Assembly (NCBI GenBank): GCA_019752335.1
Contig: JAIEMJ010000013.1
Coordinates: 62,001 to 126,000 of the forward strand
From: Bryobacteraceae bacterium
GTDB lineage: Bacteria; Acidobacteriota; Terriglobia; Bryobacterales; Bryobacteraceae
Direction of reading: 5' to 3'
DNA: 64,000 nucleotides
Part shown: positions 32,085 through 41,373 of the stretch, piece after piece
Numbering within the stretch: the first letter of the stretch is position 1
Layout of the letters: each line of letters starts with the position of its first letter
Translations under genes and position numbers: made by a program
Notes under the pieces: model-generated
What the model was told of the DNA's origin: nothing
What the model saw: only the letters and a program-made list of their open reading frames with translations
The model's database searches: none

Positions 32085-33677
32085 CTAAATCTGCCTGAAC
32101 GCCGTCTTGAGAAACGTTGTGCCGGAGGCGTTGAACACCCTGCCGCCCTGGCTCACGATGGCTTCCACGAGGTAGCGATTCTCGGGACCGCCCTTGGCAA
32201 GCGTCACGAACTCGGCAGGCTGCACGAGGTATTCGAGCGACTCCGAAGCACCGGCATTCGAGCCATCACCGCCCTTGTCGTTGCGGTTGATGCCAGAGCT
32301 GAACTTGCTCTGAAAACTCTTGGCAAAAACCGAGGCGGCCCACTCGTTCGTTTTCGGGTCGGTGTTCGCGCAGAAGATACGATTAGCGGACGCACCCGCG
32401 AAGCTTTCTGCCAGTGCTTGCCCACGATGATCGCCACCCATGGCCGCAACCAGATTCGGGTAGGACTGCGTCATGTAGATCGAGCAGCAACGGGACGAAC
32501 GGGCGGTCGTCAGGAACGACGCATCATGCTGGTTGACGATGTTGTGGCATTCGTCACTCGCGATGAAAACGGGACGCGGATTCTTGTTCACATCGCGACG
32601 TTCACACGCCTGCTGGAAGATGAACTTCCAGAGCGTTTGCGACGCGATGCCCACCTGACCGAACGTCTTGATTGGAATATCGATGACGATGATTCCGCCC
32701 TCGAACGCCACCTCCGGCACGATGGTGAGACCGTTGCTGAACAACGTTCCAATCTGCCCGCGTAGGAAGATGTCGGCCATAGTGGTGAAGGTCGAGATGA
32801 TGCTCCCGCGCGTGTCCTGTGGCAGACTCGGGAACTCGGACAAGAAGTATCGGCCCGTGATTTCCAGATCTGACTTTTGCTGCGGTGAAAGCCGGTCGTT
32901 GTTGATCGCTTCATCGAGCAACCGGTAGCAGGCGGATTTCTGCTGCCACGCTTCCGAGTCGAGTTGCTCGGGGCTGGTCGGCGCACTCACGATCACGTCG
33001 TAGAGTGCTCGAACCGACAGCGGTTCGCCGGGCCTCGCAAGCAGCCGCAGGTCGATGGCGTTGCGGAGCAGTTGCTCCAAAGCCAGCTTCCAAAACCGCT
33101 CCTGCTTGCCCCCACCGTCGCCATTGCGGTCGAAGGACTCTTGCACCGTGGTGAGCAGCTTGACGATGTTTTCGGTCTGCGCACCGCCTCGACCGGGGTA
33201 GGTCGATTCATAGGTCAGAAAAGAGAACCGGTGCTTCTCCTCTGGCGCGAAGCGGATCAGGCTGTCAAGCCGTCCCGTCTCCTCCGCCCATCGCCGAATC
33301 TCTTCGTACTCCCCCGGCTTGGTCGTGAAGATGATGCCGCCATATCCGGCCAGGAAGAACGTCCGCAGGAGGCTCCGGTAGGCACCGCTCGTCTTGCCGC
33401 TGCCTGTCGCGCCAAACACCAGGGTTCCTGTCACCGCATCCCGCAGTCGAAACGGGTCAGCCTGACTCCAGTAAAAGAGCGGATAGTCCAAATCGAAGGG
33501 GTGGTGCCGTCGCCTCGGAGCGCCGTCCGGCGCTTGCTTTTTCGGACTCCATATGGGCGATAGCAGACGGCGTAGGTTCATACCCACCTCCCGCCGGATG
33601 GCCCGCATTTTATAGCGTGCGATTTCATGTTGTGTCGATCTCCTTTCGCGCCTTCCCTGGGGAAGTTGTCGTGCCAT
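32085..33677 (-). CDS. Type IV secretion coupling ATPase (VirD4/TraD-like)
   Basis: A 530-residue hexameric ATPase that would link the relaxosome to a conjugation pore. Walker A is GATGSGKT (89-96); Walker B is PVFIASDECHNIV near 350. There is no clear N-terminal membrane domain, unlike classical VirD4, so it may rely on the neighbouring membrane protein. ATG at 33677 follows GAGGAGCTT, which decides the start. No VirB4 or other pore genes are seen in the element. Confidence 0.85.
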   Translation of the reverse strand: MARQLPQGRRERRSTQHEIARYKMRAIRREVGMNLRRLLSPIWSPKKQAPDGAPRRRHHPFDLDYPLFYWSQADPFRLRDAVTGTLVFGATGSGKTSGAYRSLLRTFFLAGYGGIIFTTKPGEYEEIRRWAEETGRLDSLIRFAPEEKHRFSFLTYESTYPGRGGAQTENIVKLLTTVQESFDRNGDGGGKQERFWKLALEQLLRNAIDLRLLARPGEPLSVRALYDVIVSAPTSPEQLDSEAWQQKSACYRLLDEAINNDRLSPQQKSDLEITGRYFLSEFPSLPQDTRGSIISTFTTMADIFLRGQIGTLFSNGLTIVPEVAFEGGIIVIDIPIKTFGQVGIASQTLWKFIFQQACERRDVNKNPRPVFIASDECHNIVNQHDASFLTTARSSRCCSIYMTQSYPNLVAAMGGDHRGQALAESFAGASANRIFCANTDPKTNEWAASVFAKSFQSKFSSGINRNDKGGDGSNAGASESLEYLVQPAEFVTLAKGGPENRYLVEAIVSQGGRVFNASGTTFLKTAFRQI

Positions 33678-33983
33678 AAGCTCCTCTTCTGCGTCCAGAC
33701 ACACCTCGGGCGTGCCACCTAAAGGTGGGTTTCAAGTTGCCAATCTGTTGCTATTAGCCCGGCCCAGTTGACCTAACGTCGCCGGGTGTAGGCTGTTCCC
33801 CGTTCACCAGGAAGGTCACTGTACAGCCCGATGGAAAAGCTGGGCTTAGGTCTTGCCGTGGAGGCGTTCATAGCACCACTCTTGCCCATGCTTTTGTGAT
33901 TTCCCCATGTGCCTCTCACACCTTGAGTGTGCCGCAGAAGTGGTTTCTTGCCAATATGTTAAGGGATAATCAAGGGTTAAGTG
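33678..33983. promoter_or_regulatory. Divergent intergenic region between coupling protein and regulator
   Basis: No gene is seen. A hairpin CCACCT AA AGGTGG lies at 33715-33728, close to the coupling protein start. The region should hold divergent promoters for the transfer genes and for the TPR regulator. Confidence 0.45.
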
Positions 33984-35360
33984 ATGGATGGCAAGCGCCC
34001 AAGCGACGAAGCCGTTGAGATGCACCTGACTCAGGTCAAGGCGCACCCGCTGTTCGATTCCTCGCCGAAGGCCACGAGCCTTTTGGAGTACCTCGTTGGT
34101 TTATGGATTAGACGCACCTTGGACAATGTGACTGAGTTCAGCATAGGTGTCGATCATTTGGGCAAGCCTAGCAACTGGAATCCAAAAACCGGCGAGGGCA
34201 CGAAACGAAAAAAGCCAGACTCAACGGTGCGGGTTGCGATGCGCAATTTGCGGGACAGGCTAACAAGACTCTATGCCGACTGGGGAACTCCACCGGACGG
34301 AATTACGATTTCATTCGAAGCCCATTCCTACGTTCCGATCATCGTCCAGAATCCGCAGACCTTCCGTGAGATGAGTCCTCTTCCGGACCAGCTAAAGCGC
34401 ACCGTCTTGCGCGCCTCGACTCTCATCGACACACGGGGTATGCGAGAAGAATACAAGGCGTTGGGGTACTACCGGGAGGTTGCAGGTACGGCGGATGTGA
34501 CAGACCCAGAGAACGCACGAATGCATCTTGATTTGATGTGGACCTTGGTGAACGCCCAGAACATCCTTGTCGCCTCAATGGGTGACAGGTTTGACAAAGC
34601 CGAGCAGACAATGAAAGCCTTTCGCGCGAAGAATTGGTACGTGTGGTCCAAACCATGGGAATGCACGTATATTGATGGCTGCATTCGCGCGGCCCGTGGC
34701 CATCGCGCCGCGGCCAAAGCCTATTTCTTCACGGCAGAGGAGGTGAGCAATGGCGCGTCTTTGCAGGGTTGGTGGACCACTGCTCTCTATGCTTCTGACT
34801 CCAACCGCTACCTAAAGTACGCAATCGAACATCTGACGGAATACATCAACAGTTCTGCCAGAACCCATCCAACATGCCGGGCCGATCTCGCAACGCTGCT
34901 CGTGATCGCCAAGCGTTACCAGGAAGCGGCAACGGTGATTGAAGAGACGCTTGAATTCTCACCGTTGACTGGCCCTGTTGCGGTTGCAAAACTAATCCTT
35001 TGCGAGGCTACGGATGCTTTCGACAAGGCAGAGGAATGCCGCATCCAAATGTCTCACTACTCGTTCCACTTCGCGGGCTTGGACGGCCTGATTCTAGGAA
35101 GAAGCGGCGACGAACAAGCCGCGCGCAGCGTCCTTGAATCGATGGAGCAAGCGGGCGGAGTCACCGCCTTCACGTTAGCATTGGCCTGTCTGGGCATTGG
35201 CGATCACGACCGCGCTGTAGAACTACTGCGCAGAGCTGCATTTGAGCAGCGCGACCCGTATACAATTTGGCTTCACATCTATCCGCCGCTCCGACATCTC
35301 TATGGACACAGCGGCTTCGTCAAGCTTCTTGCCGACTTGAATCTTGAGCGTCGCGGTTAA
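33984..35360 (+). CDS. TPR protein with N-terminal transcription-regulator-like domain
   Basis: A 458-residue protein. The N-terminal 110 residues (FDSSPKATSLLEYLVG, TEFSIGVDHLG, DSTVRVAMRNLRDRLTRLY, FEAHSYVPII) match the domain that precedes TPR or cyclase regions in Acidobacteriota regulators. The remainder is helical and TPR-like (THPTCRADLATLLVIAKRY, HDRAVELLRRAAF). It may control the divergent transfer genes. The first ATG after GTG was used. DNA binding is inferred, not shown. Confidence 0.65.
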   Translation: MDGKRPSDEAVEMHLTQVKAHPLFDSSPKATSLLEYLVGLWIRRTLDNVTEFSIGVDHLGKPSNWNPKTGEGTKRKKPDSTVRVAMRNLRDRLTRLYADWGTPPDGITISFEAHSYVPIIVQNPQTFREMSPLPDQLKRTVLRASTLIDTRGMREEYKALGYYREVAGTADVTDPENARMHLDLMWTLVNAQNILVASMGDRFDKAEQTMKAFRAKNWYVWSKPWECTYIDGCIRAARGHRAAAKAYFFTAEEVSNGASLQGWWTTALYASDSNRYLKYAIEHLTEYINSSARTHPTCRADLATLLVIAKRYQEAATVIEETLEFSPLTGPVAVAKLILCEATDAFDKAEECRIQMSHYSFHFAGLDGLILGRSGDEQAARSVLESMEQAGGVTAFTLALACLGIGDHDRAVELLRRAAFEQRDPYTIWLHIYPPLRHLYGHSGFVKLLADLNLERRG

Positions 35361-35426
35361 CCCTCGCTTATCCTCACCAGCGAATCATTTCGCGGAAACG
35401 CATCGTCCTTATGCGTGGAGACTTGA

Positions 35427-35684
35427 ATGCAAACGCCCCTTGATCCACTCGTGGACGCCATCGCAGAACGTGTTGCCGCGCGCGTTAGAGCTGAACTGTC
35501 AGCCCGCACCGCGGTCGTTCCCGTTCTCCTCAATGTCAAAGATGCGGGCGTGTACCTGGGTCGGACGGAGCAGGCCGTACAGCACCTCATCTTCCAGAAG
35601 GAACTTCCGGTCGTGCGGGTCGGCAGGCGAGTTCACCTCGACCGGCGCGACCTTGATGCCTGGATCGAAAAAAACAAATACTGA
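35427..35684 (+). CDS. xis: Excisionase-family helix-turn-helix protein
   Basis: An 85-residue protein with a MerR/excisionase-type helix-turn-helix: LNVKDAGVYLGRTEQAVQHL, then LPVVRVGRRVHLDRRDLDAWI, the pattern of HTH_17/Xis proteins. It sits 38 bases upstream of the integrase gene and should act as the directionality factor for excision. Confidence 0.8.
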   Translation: MQTPLDPLVDAIAERVAARVRAELSARTAVVPVLLNVKDAGVYLGRTEQAVQHLIFQKELPVVRVGRRVHLDRRDLDAWIEKNKY

Positions 35685-35722
35685 TCCTTGCGGCGCACTA
35701 GATCATTTAGTTACAATAGAGC

Positions 35723-36829
35723 ATGCCACGAACTACCAACGGCTCCGGCACGCTGTACCTCCGGGGCGACATCTGGTGGGTCAAGCTCCACATCGATGGA
35801 AGGCCCGTCTACCAATCCAGCAAATCAACCAAGAAATCCGACGCCATCAAACTTCGCGACCAGCTTCTCGCCAAGAAGCATCGCGGTGAAATCTCCGGTG
35901 GCGCACCGGATCGTGTCCTGATCGGCGAACTGCTTGATGACCTCATCAAGTCGGATGTGAAGGAAGCAACCCGCTACATCTACGAGAAGGTCATCGAGAA
36001 AAGCATCCGCCCCTACTTCGGCAAGTACAAAGTCACCCGGCTCACGACCGGCATGATGGAGGACTACCGAAAGAAGCGGAACGCCGAAGGTGCCAAGGAC
36101 TCCACCGTCAACCGTGAACTCTCGGTCATGCGAAGTGCCCTCTACAAGGGCAAGCGCCGAACACCACCGAAGGTGAACGTCATCCCGTACTTCCCACTCG
36201 TCAAGGAGACGAACGTCAGGAAAGGCTTCCTCACCGACGAGCAATACACCGCTCTGCGTGATGCCTTGCCCGACGAACTCAAACCCATGTTCGTCGCTGG
36301 CTTCGTCACCGGTATGCGTCTTGGAGAAATCCTCGCCATCAAGTGGCCGCAGGTGGACTTCGAGTCTGGCTACATCGTCCTTCAAACCGGCGAGACGAAG
36401 AACGGAGAAGGACGCGCGGTGCCGATTCTCGATGGCGACATGCGGGACTACCTCATGACCGCCAAAAAGGAACGCGACGCCGCATGGCCCCATTGCGAGC
36501 AGGTGTTCAGCCGCATGGGCGAGCCCATCAAGCGGTTCACAACAACATGGCGAAATGCCTGCGTTGCAGCCGGAGTGCCGGAACTCAACTTCCATGACCT
36601 TCGCCGCACCGCTGTTCGCAACATGCGCCGGGCAGGGATTCCGCAGGTCGTGCGGATGAAGATCTCGGGGCACAAGACTGATAGCATGGAACGTCGTTAC
36701 AACATCGTGGACGCCGAAGATTTGAGCGTCGCGAAGGAGCTTCTGGAGCGCCGGATGAAGCTCGCGAGTGTAACGAAAAATGTAACGATGACAGGAAACG
36801 GCGCGAAACTAGGCGATACCGCCGACTGA
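35723..36829 (+). CDS. int: Tyrosine integrase of the tRNA-Leu element
   Basis: A 368-residue phage-type integrase. An N-terminal strand motif (GTLYLRGDIWWVKLHIDG) and a SAM-like core-binding domain are followed by the catalytic domain with TGMRLGEILAIKW (Arg I), FHDLRRTAVRN (HxxR), ISGHKT and the Tyr nucleophile in ERRYNIVD. It ends 54 bases before attR and lies with xis, so it is the recombinase for the 55-bp tRNA-Leu repeat. Confidence 0.9.
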   Translation: MPRTTNGSGTLYLRGDIWWVKLHIDGRPVYQSSKSTKKSDAIKLRDQLLAKKHRGEISGGAPDRVLIGELLDDLIKSDVKEATRYIYEKVIEKSIRPYFGKYKVTRLTTGMMEDYRKKRNAEGAKDSTVNRELSVMRSALYKGKRRTPPKVNVIPYFPLVKETNVRKGFLTDEQYTALRDALPDELKPMFVAGFVTGMRLGEILAIKWPQVDFESGYIVLQTGETKNGEGRAVPILDGDMRDYLMTAKKERDAAWPHCEQVFSRMGEPIKRFTTTWRNACVAAGVPELNFHDLRRTAVRNMRRAGIPQVVRMKISGHKTDSMERRYNIVDAEDLSVAKELLERRMKLASVTKNVTMTGNGAKLGDTAD

Positions 36830-36883
36830 TTAGAATCAATGTGTTGCGGCTCCACGATACCCCGCGAAACTGCCTAGAATCGT

Positions 36884-36938
36884 TTCAGGTTCTAGTTCTC
36901 GCAAGGGAGTGGAGGTTCAAGTCCTCTCATCCGCACCA
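36884..36938 (+). repeat. attR: 55-bp tRNA-Leu 3' direct repeat
   Basis: Identical to 2265-2319. It is the displaced original 3' half of the host tRNA-Leu: anticodon loop, variable arm, T arm, acceptor strand and CCA, without the 5' half. Host DNA resumes after 36938. Confidence 0.93.
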
Positions 36939-36967
36939 ATAAAATCAATAAGTTACAGAGATTCTGA

Positions 36968-36990
36968 CGCCCTCCATCGGAGGGCGTTTT
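36968..36990 (+). terminator. Original terminator of tRNA-Leu, now displaced
   Basis: A perfect 8-bp stem CGCCCTCC ATC GGAGGGCG followed by TTTT lies 30 bases after the CCA of attR. It is a standard rho-independent terminator and fits the ancestral end of the tRNA-Leu transcript before insertion. Confidence 0.85.
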
Positions 36991-37049
36991 CGCGTTGGTG
37001 TGACTATAGTGTGACAAATTTCGAATTCCGTTCCGTTGGCCCCTGTTTT

Positions 37050-37072
37050 GGTGTGACTGTTTCTGTCACACC
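37050..37072. repeat. Palindrome GGTGTGAC / GTCACACC
   Basis: An 8-bp perfect inverted repeat with a 7-base spacer. A related word (GGTGTGACTATAGTGTGAC) occurs about 45 bases upstream. It could be an operator or an arm site of the truncated integrase nearby. No function proven. Confidence 0.45.
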
Positions 37073-37177
37073 AGACGGAGCTGACGGGTTCGGATGCCCA
37101 GGCCCAGAGCAGCCGGGTGGCGGCGATGACCGAGTCTTGAAGGGATGAGTTGGCAGGCGAGATTATGGTGGCGGCAG

Positions 37178-37708
37178 CTACGACTCGTCGTCGCCGCCTT
37201 CGGATTTTTCGTCTTGAGTCCGGCGCCGGCGGATGTGCTGGTCCAACTTCTCGGCTGCGTCTGTGAGGTCTGACTCGGAGACGATGTTGTAACGGTCAAA
37301 GACCGCCCTGGTCTTGTGCCCGGAGATGCGCATCGCAACCGCCTCTGGCACGCCGGCACGTACCAAATTTCGGACACCAGTTCGACGAAGATCGTGGAAG
37401 AGCTTTGTTGGCTCGCCGCCCGCGTCAACAAGGCCGGCCCGAACGCACGCGGCCGCCCAGGCAGCCTTGAACGATAGAATTCGCTCACCCTCCCGGAAGA
37501 AGACCCATTCGCAGTGGGGGTATCGTGCATCCCGGAGCCGCTTCTGATCCTGAAGAATGGTGAGGAGTTCCGATACAAGTGGAATGACCCTGGCTTCGTC
37601 GTTCTTGGTGGTGCCGGGTTCCAATCGGACGAGCCTATGGACAAGGTCCACCTGTGACCATTGAAGCTTGAGGATCTCACCGCGTCGGCAACCTGTGTAC
37701 GCCGCCAT
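37178..37708 (-). pseudogene. Truncated tyrosine integrase (catalytic half only)
   Basis: 176 residues of an integrase catalytic domain: [31 protein letters not shown] and FDRYNIVSE. The N-terminal arm-binding and core-binding domains are absent, and no start codon with a ribosome site precedes it. It is a relative of the active integrase at 35723 but clearly different. It shows that another element once sat at this tRNA-Leu site, on the host side of attR. Confidence 0.8.
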
Positions 37709-37821
37709 ACCTGTGCGATTTTCGGGTCCTCAAGTTGAAGACCAAATTTCAGGACGAAGGCATCAGCAAGCTGTTGGCCGCTCCTGCGCGCCATTGGAAG
37801 GTAGAGCCATGCCGGCATCAA

Positions 37822-37995
37822 CGCGATCCCAACGGCTTGAGCCACGCCCTCCGCCGTCGCGCGGCGGTCGCCGGTCAGCATGGTGAGAGCGAGCCCCAGC
37901 CTCTTGAGCTCGCCGATCGCGGAGCCGGAAGACGGCTTCACGGCATCGGCAACGGTGATGTACCCCGCCATCCTCAACGCAGCAGTCTGGACCAC
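37822..37995 (-). pseudogene. Fragment of a metal-transporting P-type ATPase
   Basis: About 55 residues reading AGYITVADAVKPSSGSAIGE and LGLALTMLTGDRRATAEGVA match the nucleotide-binding/P-domain boundary of copper-type P1B ATPases (AGxIxVADxxK, then ML TGD). Phosphorylation motif and membrane parts are gone, and similarity ends into the integrase remnant. It is a deletion scar. Confidence 0.75.
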
Positions 37996-39059
37996 GCGGC
38001 GGCGACAAGATCTACTCGGCGAACTGGGGAATGCTCGGCGCGGCGCGCAACCTCGGCCGCGGCAGCATCATGCTACGCGGCATGGTGTCGCTCGACCCGG
38101 TGACCGTGCGCGGCAAGCAGTATCCGCTGCTCTTTCAGACCGGAGAACTGGCCCAAGGGAAACCCATCGTGGACGGACAACACCCGCACGATCTGTTGAT
38201 GGAACTGAGCATTCAGTACGCACGGCCATTGAGTGAAAAGGCAATGCTGAGCCTCTACTACGCGCCGGTGGGCGATGCGGCGCTGGGTCCGGTGGCCTTT
38301 CCGCACCGCGACTCGGCGATGGAGTTACCGCAGGCGACGCTCGGCCATCACTGGCAGGATGCGACGCACATCGCCAATAACGTGGTCAGCGCCGGGATTG
38401 ACTTTAGCAAGTTCCGGCTGGAAGCCAGCGGATTCCGTGGACGCGAGCCCAACGAGAATCGCTGGAACATCGACATGGGCGCGATGGACTCCTGGTCGGC
38501 GCGGCTCGGTTGGCGCCCCACTCCGCGTTGGCTCGCCCAAGTTTCCACTGGCCGCCTTCGCCGGCCGGAGACAACCCACGTCGACGATGTCCAGCGCACC
38601 ACCGCGTCCGTCCATTACACTCGCCCGGTGCGCGGCACGCTCGGCTGGTCAACCAGCCTGATCTGGGCGCGCAACTACAAGACGATTGGCCGCTACTCGA
38701 CCAATGCGTTTCTCGCCGAGACAGTCCGGCCCATGACGCGCCGAAATCTTCTGACCGGCCGCTTCGAATGGTCGCAGCGCGACGAGTTGTTCGAGTACGA
38801 CCACGACCTCGCGTACGAGATCTTCGAAAAGACGGGCAAACGGGCGCACAACGTCAGTGCCTACACGATCGGTTATACGCGCGAGTTGGGTTCTGTCCGC
38901 GCGTTGACGGTAGCCGCCGGGTTCAATGTGACGGCCTACTCGATTGCTTCGACGCTGAAGCCGTTCTACGGATCCACGCCCGCCGCGGCCAGTGTCTTCT
39001 TGCGGATCCGCTTGGGCGCTGCCAACGAGCGAAGGAAAGAACGAGATGAATACTTGTGA
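37989..39059 (+). pseudogene. 5'-truncated outer-membrane barrel protein (copper-locus type)
   Basis: The open part encodes about 355 residues: GPRGGDKIYSANWGM at the junction, then VDGQHPHDLLMEL, FPHRDSAMELPQATLGHHW, FRGREPNENRWNID and many alternating strands ending in SVFLRIRLG. This resembles uncharacterised beta-barrel proteins found beside copper transport genes in Acidobacteriota. The signal peptide and 5' part are missing; the frame runs back only to the ATPase fragment. An ATG at 38031 could still allow translation of a cytoplasmic fragment. Confidence 0.65.
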
Positions 39060-39387
39060 ACGAACCCAAGTGGCGCGGCTGCAACTCGAAGGCGCGGTTG
39101 TATTGGGGTCACGCCAGTTCCAAGCTTTGAGAGGGCTGCGCCGCCTCGTTTCCGGCGTGGCCCGCATCGAGATTGACCTTTCGGGCGTTGAGAAGATCGA
39201 TGCGGCAGGAATTGGTGCGATTGCGAGCCTGTTTAAAGCCGCGCGAGAACAGGACGCGGCGTTTCGTGTCCTCAATCCGCGTTATCGACTCGCGAACCAA
39301 TTCGTAGTGTGCGGCCTCGCGGGAACATTGCTAGACTCCAGTCACACTAGTCGGACTTCACGAAGCAGATCCTCGAACTCTTCGTAG
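39046..39387 (+). CDS. STAS-domain protein (anti-sigma factor antagonist-like)
   Basis: A 113-residue protein with the STAS pattern: VARLQLEGAVVLGSRQFQAL, RIEIDLSGVEKIDAAGIGAI and FRVLNPRYRLANQFVV. The position that is usually a phosphorylatable Ser reads A in DAAGIG, so phospho-switching may be absent. The start ATG lies within the end of the barrel gene. Its 3' end overlaps the convergent wHTH gene by 46 bases, and the Ser-rich tail may reflect that overlap. Confidence 0.75.
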   Translation: MNTCERTQVARLQLEGAVVLGSRQFQALRGLRRLVSGVARIEIDLSGVEKIDAAGIGAIASLFKAAREQDAAFRVLNPRYRLANQFVVCGLAGTLLDSSHTSRTSRSRSSNSS

Positions 39388-41114
39388 CCTCGCAGCCATG
39401 ACAGCCGCGGATCGATCGGGAACGTAACCACCTTCAATGAGTGCTCCCGCGCAACCTCTCGAAGTGCGCTGATGGTCTCCGGCGCTTGCCCCAAACCAGA
39501 ACAGATCAAGGCCCGGTTCCAAGGCGACACGTAAGAAACCGCCGCTCGCTGTCGAAGAAGGCCGACCACGGCGTCCGCGTCGGACCGCCGCCCGGCGATG
39601 GAGTACGCGAAGGCGAAATCACCCAATGCATCGCAGGCCGCTGCGCCGGTGATCTGGTCCGGAGTCCCTGCCCGCAGGAGTGTTTCGAGCGCGCGCTCGT
39701 GCTCGCCCTCGCGATGGTGAATCTGAGCCATCGTACGATGAATCGAGTAGTCAGTCGTGAAATTCGTGGTGAAGCGGTAGTGCTCGACGGCGTCCTGATA
39801 ACGGCCCGCCAGCCCAAGGTTGAGAATTGTGGATGCGTGGACCATAGGATTGAAAGGATCCAATCTGACCGTCGCTTCCATCAGCCCGAGGGTGAGGTCA
39901 TATGCACCCCGTCTGGTGAGGCCCCAAAAGCCGTAGACCACGGTCGCGAAGGAGCTGGTTGGCAGCAGCGTACGAGCATATTCCAGCCGCTGAAAGCCAG
40001 TTTCCCAGGCCCATTCCAGTCCAAACTCCACCAGTGCCATGGAAACGTGCGCCTCTCCCAATTTCGGGTCGAGCCGGAGTGCTTCCATCGCTGCCGACTT
40101 GGCTTTCGGCATGGCTGAAGCCGGGTCTGAGATGCCAAAGAACACCTCGCTCAGCAGAACATCGGAGAGTCCGCTATGGGCGGCCGCAAACTGGGGATCG
40201 AGCTGGATCGCGTCCTCAAACATGCTCGCTGCGTTCGACAAGCCACCCAACCCAAGCGCGAGATGGTGACGTCCCTGCAAATAGGCGGAGTACGCGTCGG
40301 GGTTCGCCGTCCTGTGGCTGCAGCGCACGCAGACGTCGAGATGCGGCGCCAGCTCATGAGCGACCTCGGCGGCAAGCCGTTCCTGGAGCGCGAAAATATC
40401 GTCCAGTTTGCGGTCGTACATTCTGGAGAGCGCGTGGTATCCGTCGGAGACCTTGATCAATTGAACGGCGACTCGGACTCGATCGGCAACCCGGCGAACG
40501 CTGCCTTCCAAAACAAAACGGACGCCAAGTTGAGCACCGATCTCCCGGACATCTTCGGCGGCATTCTTGAACCGGAACGAAGATGTGCGGGCCACAACCC
40601 GCAGTCCCGAAATGGAGGCGAGCGCGTTGATAACTTCCTCTGTCAATCCGTCGCTGAAGTAGTCATTCTCTTTATCGGCGCTCAGATTTGCCAGGGGGAG
40701 CACCGCAATGGAAGGCTCGTTACCGAGACCGCCGCGGGTCACGGCGCCAGTGGAGGAGTGGGCGGTCGGCGCAGTGGCGTGTGCTGAAGAAGTGATCTGG
40801 CCAATAAACCGATAACCGTGTCTGCCGACAGTCTCGACATAACGCGGGCGGGAAGCGTTGTCGGCTAGGGCTGTCCGCAGCTTGCTAACTGCGGTGTTGA
40901 GGCTGTGATCGAAGTCCACGAACGTTCCCGAACCCCACAGGCGCGACTGAAGGTCCTGCCGTGAAATGACCTCGCCGGGTTGCTCCAGGAGGATGGAGAG
41001 GACACGGAACGGCAAATCCTGTAAGCGTATCCTTGTTTGCCCTTTTCGCAACTCGCCGGAACGCAGTTCCAGTTCGAAGGGTCCAAACGCTACCAGGTCT
41101 CTCACGCCGGGCAT
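39342..41114 (-). CDS. CadC-type winged-helix protein with TolB-like and TPR regions
   Basis: A 590-residue regulator. Residues 5-105 are an OmpR/PhoB-type winged helix (FGPFELELRSGELRK, VISRQDLQSRLW, FVDFDHSLNTAVSKLRTAL, YVETVGRHGYRFIG). Residues 135-260 are the TolB-like segment (SIAVLPLANLSAD, YFSDGLTEEVINAL, GVRFVLEGSVRR). The rest is TPR (YSAYLQGRHHLALG, FAAAHSGLSDVLLSE). No membrane segment is obvious. This family is highly expanded in Acidobacteriota. It is divergent from the exported-protein run starting at 41374, which it may regulate. Confidence 0.85.
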   Translation of the reverse strand: MPGVRDLVAFGPFELELRSGELRKGQTRIRLQDLPFRVLSILLEQPGEVISRQDLQSRLWGSGTFVDFDHSLNTAVSKLRTALADNASRPRYVETVGRHGYRFIGQITSSAHATAPTAHSSTGAVTRGGLGNEPSIAVLPLANLSADKENDYFSDGLTEEVINALASISGLRVVARTSSFRFKNAAEDVREIGAQLGVRFVLEGSVRRVADRVRVAVQLIKVSDGYHALSRMYDRKLDDIFALQERLAAEVAHELAPHLDVCVRCSHRTANPDAYSAYLQGRHHLALGLGGLSNAASMFEDAIQLDPQFAAAHSGLSDVLLSEVFFGISDPASAMPKAKSAAMEALRLDPKLGEAHVSMALVEFGLEWAWETGFQRLEYARTLLPTSSFATVVYGFWGLTRRGAYDLTLGLMEATVRLDPFNPMVHASTILNLGLAGRYQDAVEHYRFTTNFTTDYSIHRTMAQIHHREGEHERALETLLRAGTPDQITGAAACDALGDFAFAYSIAGRRSDADAVVGLLRQRAAVSYVSPWNRALICSGLGQAPETISALREVAREHSLKVVTFPIDPRLSWLRGYEEFEDLLREVRLV

Positions 41115-41373
41115 AAACCCAATCTACCGTAGCGATTAGCTGGTTATCAAGGGATGAGGTTGGATGCGCCGGTGATGTCGCGCCGTGGATGGCCTTTATC
41201 GGCACTATCCACCAGACTGTAGTTGCGGGGCCGGGTGTTGGGGTGGCGAACGGGGACACCCGAAAGCGGCTCCGTCAGAGGCTGTAAGGTTCAACCGCTG
41301 CTTCCGTCCGCCCATAAGAACGCGGAGAACCGCGTAGTGGCCGGCTCAACCCCGGCGCACAAAGGAGATCACT

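Larger units (their letters stand above)
2265..36938 (+). mobile_element. Integrative and mobilizable element inserted in tRNA-Leu(CAG), about 34.6 kb
   Basis: The element is bounded by 55-bp tRNA 3' repeats, with excisionase (35427) and tyrosine integrase (35723) next to the right end. It encodes a MobF relaxase, a VirD4-like coupling ATPase, ArdC-type antirestriction and an H-NS-like protein. I see no VirB4, VirB6, VirB8-10 or pilin genes, so self-transfer is unlikely and mobilization by a helper is the best inference. Cargo: Fic, type II CBASS, methyltransferase plus nuclease-helicase, HNH protein and several unknown genes. An internal second integrase and two further tRNA remnants show that it is composite. 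Confidence 0.9.

Noticed and set aside
36142-36673. Several long minus-strand frames opposite the integrase
   Set aside because: They are shadows of the integrase gene without any independent support.
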